Shown: positions 1 to 5,472 of the stretch, piece by piece
How the letters are laid out: the number at the start of each line of letters is the position of its first letter
Numbering within the stretch: position 1 is the stretch's first letter
From: Bacteroidales bacterium
Lineage (GTDB): Bacteria; Bacteroidota; Bacteroidia; Bacteroidales; JAADJA01
DNA length: 6,914 nucleotides
Assembly: GCA_021107975.1 (NCBI GenBank)
Contig: JAIORT010000494.1
Span: 1 to 6,914, forward strand
Direction of reading: 5' to 3'
The notes under the pieces: model-generated
Told to the model about the DNA's origin: nothing
Seen by the model: only the letters and a program-made list of their open reading frames with translations
Databases searched by the model: none
Position numbers and translations under genes: made by a program

Positions 1-62
1 GGCTGACCCGGAATAACTACCTTAATCAAATATCAAATGTAAATTCAAAACGGTTAAAAAAA

Positions 63-93
63 TTTGTATATTTAAAAATAAGTAATACTTTTG
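63..93 (+). promoter_or_regulatory. Bacteroidetes-type promoter of tRNA-Glu
   Basis: A TTTG box at 63-66 and a TACTTTTG box at 86-93 match the -33 (TTTG) and -7 (TAnnTTTG) elements used by the primary sigma factor of Bacteroidetes. Nineteen bases separate them, which is within the usual range. Transcription would start near 98-102, about 35 bases upstream of the mature tRNA, leaving a short 5' leader for RNase P to remove. The match to the consensus is exact and its placement just upstream of a stable RNA gene supports it; the start site itself is inferred. Confidence 0.7.
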
Positions 94-134
94 CACTCCC
101 AAAATTTGAAAATAGTTTGTTCTTATAAATATTT

Positions 135-206
135 GGTCCGTTCGTCTAGGGGTTAGGACGCCAGGTTTTCATCCTGGTAACAGGGGTTCGATTCCCCTAC
201 GGACTA
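135..206 (+). tRNA. tRNA-Glu (anticodon UUC)
   Basis: The sequence folds into a full cloverleaf. The acceptor stem pairs 135-141 with 199-205, and the first pair is a G-U wobble. The D stem pairs 144-146 with 157-159. The anticodon stem pairs 161-165 with 173-177 around loop 166-172, with anticodon TTC at 168-170, which reads GAA and GAG. The variable region is short (178-181), and the T arm (182-198) carries the TTCGATT loop. Base 206 (A) is the discriminator. The 3' CCA is not encoded, so it must be added by a nucleotidyltransferase. The TTCGTCTAG start is typical of bacterial tRNA-Glu. The gene has its own promoter just upstream and a terminator two bases downstream, so it appears to be a single-gene transcription unit. 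Confidence 0.97.
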
Positions 207-207
207 C

Positions 208-241
208 AAAAAACCTATACATCAAATGTATGGGTTTTTTT
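208..241 (+). terminator. Intrinsic terminator after tRNA-Glu, probably bidirectional
   Basis: Bases 214-222 pair with 226-234 (one G-U pair) around the three-base loop 223-225. The stem is extended by A208-A213 facing T235-T240, and the T-run continues to 241. This is a classic stem plus U-tract directly after the tRNA. Because an A-tract precedes the stem, the opposite strand also reads as stem plus U-tract. It therefore probably also ends transcription of the minus-strand gene whose stop codon lies about 50 bases away. Confidence 0.85.
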
Positions 242-288
242 ATTCCGGATTATGCCACTTTATGTCTATGTTATTTATTGTGAAAAAT

Positions 289-825
289 TCAATAGGTTTT
301 ACAAAGGGCATTGTGAGGAGGTATATATTTATTGGTTTTTGCCTCCGGAATAGAATCCTTTTTATAATAAGGTGTGCGAAAATATTTATCTATCAGTTTC
401 TGATGTTCTTTCAGGTAATCATTGTAACGTTTTATGAAATTTTCTTGTTGTTCGCTGAATTGCTCCATGAGTTCTTCATCGGGCATATACTTTTCAAAAA
501 AGTCATCGTCGGGTAAATATTTATCGATATCAAAATCCCCATCAAAATAATCATGTAAATCCTTAAAGTTGAAGTATGATATATCAGATGAATCACAATG
601 CGGTGAATACCGGAAATGGAAATACTGGAATGGATGTATTGGGTTTAAACCAAATTGCTTTTTTATATCAATATGGACTTTCGGATTGTTAGTATCCGAT
701 TCATTTTCCTGAGCCAAAACAGGGTTTATCAAAATAAAGATGCTTAATACCGACAGTAAAGCAGCATAGCTGTAAACTATCCTTTTTGTGAAGCTCATAT
801 TGAGCGGATGTTTTAAAGTTTTCAT
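289..825 (-). CDS. Exported acidic protein of unknown function
   Basis: I do not recognise this 178-residue protein. It starts with a clear Sec signal peptide: basic residues near 14-15, a hydrophobic stretch from about 16 to 37, and a probable cleavage after the V-L-A motif at residue 38, ahead of Q39. The mature protein should be periplasmic or secreted; there is no lipobox cysteine at the cleavage point. The mature half is rich in Asp, Glu, Tyr and Phe. Residues 101-111 and 111-121 form an imperfect 11-residue duplication (DKYLPDDDFFE / EKYMPDEELME), followed by a likely amphipathic helix to about 147. Met10 (codon at 796-798) is an equally good start and gives a signal peptide of more usual length; no ribosome binding site decides between them. 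The gene converges on the tRNA-Glu unit and lies 91 bp downstream of the MFS gene, so co-transcription is possible but not shown. Confidence 0.75.
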   Translation of the reverse strand: MKTLKHPLNMSFTKRIVYSYAALLSVLSIFILINPVLAQENESDTNNPKVHIDIKKQFGLNPIHPFQYFHFRYSPHCDSSDISYFNFKDLHDYFDGDFDIDKYLPDDDFFEKYMPDEELMEQFSEQQENFIKRYNDYLKEHQKLIDKYFRTPYYKKDSIPEAKTNKYIPPHNALCKTY

Positions 826-890
826 GGCTGATAAATATTTTTATATTAAAACAATAAAATTAGTAATTTATTAAGTTACAGTAAAATGAT

Positions 891-904
891 TTAAGAATTC
901 TTAA
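891..904. repeat. 14-bp perfect palindrome downstream of the MFS gene
   Basis: TTAAGAATTCTTAA is a perfect inverted repeat lying 12 bases beyond the stop codon of the minus-strand MFS gene. It has no loop bases and is AT-rich, and no continuous U-tract follows in the minus direction (ATCATTTTAC). It would be only a weak terminator. It could equally be a protein-binding dyad ahead of the exported-protein gene, or chance in AT-rich sequence. The palindrome is seen; any role is a guess. Confidence 0.3.
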
Positions 905-916
905 CAAAAATTAACG

Positions 917-2074
917 TTATTTTTCTTTCAACATTAAAACAAAAGGTATTGCACCGACTGCCAGGAACGCAGAAAGTTTATAAGTGTTTTCCAAACCTAT
1001 CCAGTCGCCAAGCAATCCGGCGAATACTACAGATAAAGAGGCGGTAATAAAGCTGATGGTCATAAAAATGCTGTTGATAAATACGGGCTTTTCTTTACCG
1101 ATATCCTGAACAAGGGCAAGTAATACGGGTCCGGGAGCGAAAATAAAAAATCCTAATAAAATTAAAAACGGAAAACTTAACAAACCTTTCGAAGATATGA
1201 ACAGATACATCAGAAACGGAGTTACAATGGCTATGATAAGCAGTGATGTCTTTCTGCCGATTTTATCTGAAACAGTTCCCGAAACTAAGGTTCCTATGGC
1301 ACCGGCTAATTGAAATACGGAAAGGGCGGAATTGGCAAACCACAAGGTTTCACCCTTTTCGGTGAAATAATAAGTTGGGAGAAAAGCTGATAACCCTGAT
1401 TTCATTATCGCCCTGAAAAATGTTATTCCGATTAATATGAGAAAGAAGGGTAGATATTTTTTAAATGTTTTCCAAAATCCTGTTTGTTTTAAATTTTTCT
1501 GAAAGTCCGAAGATATCCTGATTTTTCTTAATCTTAAATAAAGAATAAATGATGCAACCAAACCAAAAGGTATTAACTTCCATGTACCTTCAAGCCCCCA
1601 TAACGAAACTGCACCGGTGATAACTAACGGACCAATGGTTCTTGCCATTTCCCCTCCGAACATGTAGAAACTCATCCCTTTACCTGTTCTGTCGCCTGAA
1701 ATTTTATTCACCATAACAGGTGCAGGTACATGAAAAAGCGCTCCGCTGATTCCACTTACAAAAAGCAGGATAGAAACAATTGTGAAAGTAGGAGCAACGC
1801 CGAGAAGGCTCATTGCGACAGCCGTTATTGCCGGAGTAACAATGATGAAATACCTGGCAGCAGTTTTTTCGGCAATAATCCCGATAAGCGGATTCAGGAG
1901 CCAGGGTATTCGTTGAAACAAATCCCATAAGGCTGCTACGGAAAGTGAAATTCCAAATTTTTCAATTAAAAGCGGGCGAAGCGGCGCAAGGAAAGATGAA
2001 TAAATATCGTGAAGATTATGAGAGAGGGAGATAAGGATTAAATTGCTTGTCTGGAATTTTTTTGAAGGTGTCAT
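917..2074 (-). CDS. MFS transporter, Fsr (fosmidomycin resistance)-like group
   Basis: This 385-residue inner-membrane protein has about 12 hydrophobic segments in two six-helix halves, joined by a basic cytoplasmic loop around residues 181-206. That is the normal size and layout of a major facilitator superfamily secondary transporter, usually a proton-driven exporter. The loop between helices 8 and 9 carries the MFS motif A (GTVSDKIGRK, 266-275). The N-terminal block HDIYSSFLAPLRPLL (22-36) and the FHVPAP segment (114-119) followed by a Gly-rich GGE stretch (140-142) resemble the Fsr-type drug exporters. The substrate cannot be read from the sequence, and fosmidomycin should not be assumed. 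The ATG start is placed directly before a short polar N-terminus; no Shine-Dalgarno sequence is visible. It follows the asnB-like gene on the same strand with an 88-bp gap that holds a heptamer tandem repeat, so it may be the last gene of that operon or have its own promoter. Confidence 0.85.
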   Translation of the reverse strand: MTPSKKFQTSNLILISLSHNLHDIYSSFLAPLRPLLIEKFGISLSVAALWDLFQRIPWLLNPLIGIIAEKTAARYFIIVTPAITAVAMSLLGVAPTFTIVSILLFVSGISGALFHVPAPVMVNKISGDRTGKGMSFYMFGGEMARTIGPLVITGAVSLWGLEGTWKLIPFGLVASFILYLRLRKIRISSDFQKNLKQTGFWKTFKKYLPFFLILIGITFFRAIMKSGLSAFLPTYYFTEKGETLWFANSALSVFQLAGAIGTLVSGTVSDKIGRKTSLLIIAIVTPFLMYLFISSKGLLSFPFLILLGFFIFAPGPVLLALVQDIGKEKPVFINSIFMTISFITASLSVVFAGLLGDWIGLENTYKLSAFLAVGAIPFVLMLKEK

Positions 2075-2080
2075 TAATGC

Positions 2081-2107
2081 TGGTTACTGGTTACTGGTTA
2101 CTGGTTA
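2081..2107. repeat. 7-bp tandem repeat (TGGTTAC, 3.9 copies)
   Basis: Three perfect copies of TGGTTAC (2081-2087, 2088-2094, 2095-2101) are followed by a partial fourth (2102-2107). A single separate copy lies at 2139-2145, followed by the related TGCTACTGG. On the minus strand the unit reads GTAACCA. The array ends only 6 bases upstream of the MFS start codon, so it lies in that gene's 5' leader or promoter region. Seven is not a multiple of three, but the array is outside the coding frame, so changes in copy number would alter spacing rather than reading frame. Confidence 0.9.
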
Positions 2108-2162
2108 AATGTTATAAGTTTTTTATCCTAATTTGAAATGGTTACTGCTACTGGCACAATTC

Positions 2163-4145
2163 TTAATTCTTATCTCGTATTATTTTAATATTTGCAAGTT
2201 TGTTTTCTTTTGTTTCAATAGGATTATTTTTTATAAAAAGATGATCTAACAGTTGTGTTGATAAAATTCCTGCAATAGCCATATTGTCCACCTCTGAAAT
2301 ATTCTTTCCGATTCTGGCTTTTTCAACAAGTTTGATGACTTTAACGGGGTCAAAAATACCAAAAGATTTTATTTTGTGTTCTGACAGCAGATCATCAACA
2401 TAAGCCGGCGACCGTTCACCAAAGAAACTTGTAGAAATGGGTGCCCTGTATGCCTGCTTGCTCCTGTTTAAAATAGATTCAGGTATTTTACCTTTCATCA
2501 TTTTTTTCAGAATGTATTTTTCATTTAGTCCGTTCAGTTTAAAATCATCAGGTAAATTAGCACAGAATTCAATAACCCTGTGATCAAGGAATGGGTATCT
2601 GCCTTCCACCGAATTAGCCATCGCCATTCTGTCGCCCTGTGATGAAAGTAAATACCCCGACATAAAAATTGTTGCTTCTAAATATTGCGATTTAGCCAGA
2701 TCATCCCATTTTGTAAATTTCGGATCCAGGATGTTCCGGATATTTTCTTTAGGATCATAATCGCCGATATTTGATTTTATTTCATCCGAAAAGTAGTTTT
2801 TAATGCGTGAAGTATTATGCCAGCGAAGGATATGTGAATAAAGAGGATTGTTTGTATCGTTAAGTTTATAGCCAAAGAATAACTTTAACATATTGCCGGT
2901 TGCATTTTTCATTACAGGCAGGTAGGGATAAAGTTTTTTTAAGAGCAACGGTCTTATAGCTGACTGAGGTTCGCGTGCCCAGAATCTTCTGATTTTCGCT
3001 TCTTTGAAAATATTATATCCGGCTAACATTTCGTCAGCGCCTTCACCGGTTATTACAACTTTGATGTTGTTTTCCCTGACTTTTTTTGAAAGCAGATACA
3101 TTGGGGTGGGGGCAGTCCTTAATATAGGAAATTCAGTATGCCGTATGGTATTTGCAAAATTTTCAGCAATTTCTTCTGATGTGCAGGAATAAGCAATATG
3201 GTTTGTATTAAAATACTTTGATGCTTCTAACTGGTAATTGGTTTCATCAAATACTTTATCTTTAAAACCGATAGAAAATGTGTTTAGAATTTCGGGTTTA
3301 ATTTCATGGATAAAAGCTGTTGTAACACTCGAATCGATCCCGCCACTTAAATAGGCTGCTACCCGAACATCGGCTCTAAGCCTTATTTTTACGGCATCTT
3401 TAAAAAGTTCTCTGAATTCTTCTATAGACTCGGAAAGGATAACTGAACTTTTTGTACTGTAAACCGGGAACTTCAGGTTCCAGTATTTCTTAATCTGAAT
3501 TTTTTCAGAATCAACGGTCATATAGTGTCCGGGAGGTAATTCATAAATATTTTCAAACGGAGTATAAGGAGTAAGTGTGGTCCAGAATGTAAAGATTTGT
3601 GCAAGCCCTTGCGGAAAGATCGTTCTTTTTACTTCAGGATTTTCAAAAAGACCCTTAATTTCAGAACAAAATGAAAAGCTGCCATTATTGACAGAATAAA
3701 ATAGCGGTCTGATCCCAACCCTGTCGCGTGCCAAAAACAGCTCTTGTTTTTTCTTGTCCCATATAGCAAAGGCAAACTGCCCGTTGAATTTTTCAAGACA
3801 TTTTACGCCATATTGGGCATAAGCCTGCACCACAACTTCCGTATCACTTGTGGTTCTGAAAGTGCAACCTTCTTTTTCAAGGTCTTTTCTTAGTTCAATG
3901 TAATTAAATATCTCCCCGTTATATACTATCCAATAGTTACCAGAATTATCTGAAATGGGTTGCTGTCCTGAAGTGAGATCAATAATACTCAGGCGTACAT
4001 TGCCCATTCCAATATTTCTTCCTATATATATTCCGCTTTCATCAGGACCCCTGTACCTGATTACGGAAAGCATCTTTTTAAGATTTTCTTCCGGGATGGA
4101 TTTATCCGGATAGGCAAAATTATATATCCCGGCAATACCACACAT
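2163..4145 (-). CDS. asnB: Glutamine-hydrolysing asparagine synthetase family protein
   Basis: A 660-residue cytoplasmic protein with the two domains of the AsnB family. The N-terminal class II glutamine amidotransferase domain (about 2-210) begins with the catalytic Cys2, exposed after Met removal. It shows Arg51 in RLSIID, NGEIFN (76-81) and the SDTEV stretch (100-104) that bind glutamine and hold the ammonia site. The C-terminal ATP-pyrophosphatase synthetase domain has the PP-loop SGGIDSS (267-273), GEGADE (367-372) and the later DRMAMANSVEGRYPFLD block. All key residues are present, so glutamine-dependent, ATP-driven amide formation is expected. The start is fixed by the need for Cys2. 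The protein is about 100 residues longer than E. coli AsnB (554) and closer in size to the long forms found in surface-polysaccharide and secondary-metabolite clusters, some of which amidate substrates other than aspartate. The carrier-protein gene ends only 10 bp upstream, so the two are surely co-transcribed. Free asparagine synthesis is possible, but the context favours a dedicated substrate. Confidence 0.93.
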   Translation of the reverse strand: MCGIAGIYNFAYPDKSIPEENLKKMLSVIRYRGPDESGIYIGRNIGMGNVRLSIIDLTSGQQPISDNSGNYWIVYNGEIFNYIELRKDLEKEGCTFRTTSDTEVVVQAYAQYGVKCLEKFNGQFAFAIWDKKKQELFLARDRVGIRPLFYSVNNGSFSFCSEIKGLFENPEVKRTIFPQGLAQIFTFWTTLTPYTPFENIYELPPGHYMTVDSEKIQIKKYWNLKFPVYSTKSSVILSESIEEFRELFKDAVKIRLRADVRVAAYLSGGIDSSVTTAFIHEIKPEILNTFSIGFKDKVFDETNYQLEASKYFNTNHIAYSCTSEEIAENFANTIRHTEFPILRTAPTPMYLLSKKVRENNIKVVITGEGADEMLAGYNIFKEAKIRRFWAREPQSAIRPLLLKKLYPYLPVMKNATGNMLKLFFGYKLNDTNNPLYSHILRWHNTSRIKNYFSDEIKSNIGDYDPKENIRNILDPKFTKWDDLAKSQYLEATIFMSGYLLSSQGDRMAMANSVEGRYPFLDHRVIEFCANLPDDFKLNGLNEKYILKKMMKGKIPESILNRSKQAYRAPISTSFFGERSPAYVDDLLSEHKIKSFGIFDPVKVIKLVEKARIGKNISEVDNMAIAGILSTQLLDHLFIKNNPIETKENKLANIKIIRDKN

Positions 4146-4155
4146 ATAACCGGGT

Positions 4156-4407
4156 TTAATTTAATTTTTTAAAAATAAAGTTGGCAATAGCATTTACCGA
4201 TTCAAAATTTTCTTCCAATAATTCCGAATCTTCCGCCTTAATATCAAAGTTGTCTTCTATGAAATTTATTAAGGATAAGAAACCCATTGAATCGAAAATG
4301 CCTTCAACGAATATTTTGGTGTCGTCTTGCACCTTATCTTCAGGAACGTATGATGTTTCAATAATAAATTTCTTTACTTGTTCTTTTGCTTCTACCGTGT
4401 CAATCAT
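4156..4407 (-). CDS. Acyl/peptidyl carrier protein (phosphopantetheine-binding)
   Basis: An 83-residue, strongly acidic protein of normal acyl-carrier-protein length. The segment EGIFDSMGFLSLINFIE (35-51) holds the D-S-M motif; Ser40 is the expected attachment site for 4'-phosphopantetheine. Helix II follows it, and the C-terminal helix runs to about residue 82. The spacing and the IFVEGIFDS / FIEDNFDI pattern resemble both stand-alone ACPs and DltC-type D-alanyl carrier proteins; I cannot separate these by eye. It is the middle gene of a three-gene minus-strand operon, 25 bp after the SGNH-like gene and 10 bp before asnB. It is therefore probably a specialised carrier, not the fatty-acid-synthesis AcpP. 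It would carry an activated acyl or aminoacyl group as a thioester in the cytoplasm, either as a substrate for the AsnB-like enzyme or as donor to the divergent MBOAT transferase. No ligase that would load it is present in the window. Confidence 0.9.
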   Translation of the reverse strand: MIDTVEAKEQVKKFIIETSYVPEDKVQDDTKIFVEGIFDSMGFLSLINFIEDNFDIKAEDSELLEENFESVNAIANFIFKKLN

Positions 4408-4432
4408 ATAGTTTGGTTTAAAATTATAATCT

Positions 4433-5308
4433 TCATTTTTTAATTCCCGTTATAGAGGTATTTTTTCCATTTGTTTCAATTATGTCAACAATTCTTTGGC
4501 AGAATAATGGTGCAACGCGTCCTGCAAACTCAGCATTCGGATGCGAATTATCGGAATTACGTGCATATTCATCTTTCAAAAATAAGCCTCCTTCGGTTTC
4601 TAATTCATAAAAATCCCATAAGAATATATTATCGCCTTCCGTATCCCAATCGTTTCTGACCCAATCAAAAAAATCTTTTGTACGAGTTGCCTGCTCAACA
4701 TTTGTTTTTGATTCGACCAAAGCCGCACCTGTCCAGACTAAGAATTTTGTTTTGGGAAATTGAAGCATTTTGTTTTTTAATGCTTCATATTGCAATTTAT
4801 AATTTTCGATACTTTTTTCCTCTGAATTGATATCGGGTTTTCCTGTATCTTCAGTCAACTTACTAACCGGAAAGCAATGTTTAAAGATTATAAAATCGTA
4901 TTCTTTAGTTAGACTTTCCAGAGTCGGCTCTTCTTTGTAAGGTGCATTACCTGCATGTTTAACCCAGATATTATAATAATCGTAAGGGTAGTTCTTCCAT
5001 CCGTAAGGTTTACCTTTTGGAAATGCCTGCTCCTTGATATAATAGTTGGTGCCATTTTTTTTATTATATTCAATAAACCATTCAGGGACAGCATTTATAT
5101 CACTAAAGATATTTTTAATCTTATCAATACCCTTTGTTTGTCCTTTCCACACATTCATCCCAGTACTATGATGTAAAAAAATTATCTTATATGCGTCTTT
5201 ATCCGGCATTTGTTCTTTTTCTTTTTGGTTATTGCATTGGATAAATAATAACAACAAAATAAGAAAATTTAAGGTAATAACGGTCTTAATTATTATTTTT
5301 GTTTTCAT
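4433..5308 (-). CDS. Exported, membrane-anchored SGNH-hydrolase-like protein
   Basis: This 291-residue protein has an N-terminal hydrophobic segment (about 5-24) ending in Cys25, followed by a polar, charged linker. It is probably a lipoprotein, although F-I-Q before the cysteine is a poor lipobox and an uncleaved anchor is possible. The mature part looks like an SGNH fold. The first strand IIFLHHSTG (42-50) places Ser48 where the nucleophile of block I sits, and near the C-terminus DNSHP (253-257) supplies the Asp-x-x-His pair of block V. Strands DFIIFKHC (138-145) and KFLVWTG (188-194) fit the parallel sheet between. The usual GDS and GxND blocks are not present in standard form, so this is a divergent branch. 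SGNH proteins such as DltD and AlgJ/AlgX work with MBOAT proteins to place acyl groups on envelope polymers, and the MBOAT gene here is divergent next door. It is the first gene of the carrier/asnB operon. A plain esterase or glycan deacylase is the main alternative. Confidence 0.7.
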   Translation of the reverse strand: MKTKIIIKTVITLNFLILLLLFIQCNNQKEKEQMPDKDAYKIIFLHHSTGMNVWKGQTKGIDKIKNIFSDINAVPEWFIEYNKKNGTNYYIKEQAFPKGKPYGWKNYPYDYYNIWVKHAGNAPYKEEPTLESLTKEYDFIIFKHCFPVSKLTEDTGKPDINSEEKSIENYKLQYEALKNKMLQFPKTKFLVWTGAALVESKTNVEQATRTKDFFDWVRNDWDTEGDNIFLWDFYELETEGGLFLKDEYARNSDNSHPNAEFAGRVAPLFCQRIVDIIETNGKNTSITGIKK

Positions 5309-5472
5309 TTTATATGGATATTATTTAAGGGTTTAATAAAAGTGAACATCAAAACACTGAAAATCAGAGCCAATATAACAGGGTATAAAATTAATACTAT
5401 TTTTTCTAAATAATTATTTAGGTAGAACTTATTACAAGTTTACAGCGTAACAAACTTAATTAATTTAATTCA
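5309..5472. other. Divergent intergenic region, no gene
   Basis: These 164 bases separate the minus-strand SGNH/carrier/asnB operon from the plus-strand MBOAT gene and should hold the promoters of both. The sequence is very AT-rich with several runs of T and A. I find no coding frame, no strong hairpin and no exact TTTG/TAnnTTTG pair for the plus strand; TATTTTTT at 5398-5405 misses the -7 consensus by one base. A candidate -7 box for the minus strand is listed separately. Confidence 0.6.
5451..5458 (-). promoter_or_regulatory. Candidate -7 box for the SGNH/carrier/asnB operon
   Basis: On the minus strand this reads TAAGTTTG, an exact match to the Bacteroidetes -7 consensus TAnnTTTG. The expected upstream TTTG is replaced by ATTG at a rather long spacing of 22 bases. 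Use of this promoter would give a leader of about 140 bases before the SGNH-like start codon, and its upstream element would lie inside the first codons of the divergent MBOAT gene. A single exact box in AT-rich DNA is weak evidence. Confidence 0.3.

Noticed and set aside
3..128. A plus-strand open frame running in from the left edge
   Set aside because: It overlaps the tRNA promoter, has a composition rich in Asn, Lys and Leu as expected of AT-rich non-coding DNA, and has no recognisable motif.
226..516. A 96-codon plus-strand frame opposite the exported-protein gene
   Set aside because: It begins inside the terminator stem and is antisense to a gene with a convincing signal peptide; its hydrophobic residues are the complement of that gene's acidic codons.
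906..924. AT-rich imperfect dyad around AACGTT at the end of the MFS gene, considered as a terminator
   Set aside because: The pairing breaks after the central eight bases, and it overlaps the stop codon; it is too weak to call.
1704..1930. Two short open frames (both strands) inside the MFS gene
   Set aside because: Both lie within the well-supported transporter frame, show no family motif and have cysteine- or serine-rich shadow composition.
2081..2145. The heptamer repeats considered as a CRISPR array
   Set aside because: The unit is 7 bp with no spacers, far from a CRISPR repeat-spacer pattern, and no cas genes are present.
3004..3192. A short plus-strand frame inside asnB
   Set aside because: Antisense to the ATP-binding region of a strongly supported gene, with no motif of its own.
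4181..4411. A 76-codon plus-strand frame covering the carrier-protein gene
   Set aside because: The minus-strand frame carries the DSM phosphopantetheine motif and normal carrier length; the antisense frame is serine-rich and unrecognisable.
4471..5176. Three short frames overlapping the SGNH-like gene
   Set aside because: All are shadows of a 291-codon gene with a signal segment and SGNH-like motifs; none has a start context or motif that suggests translation.
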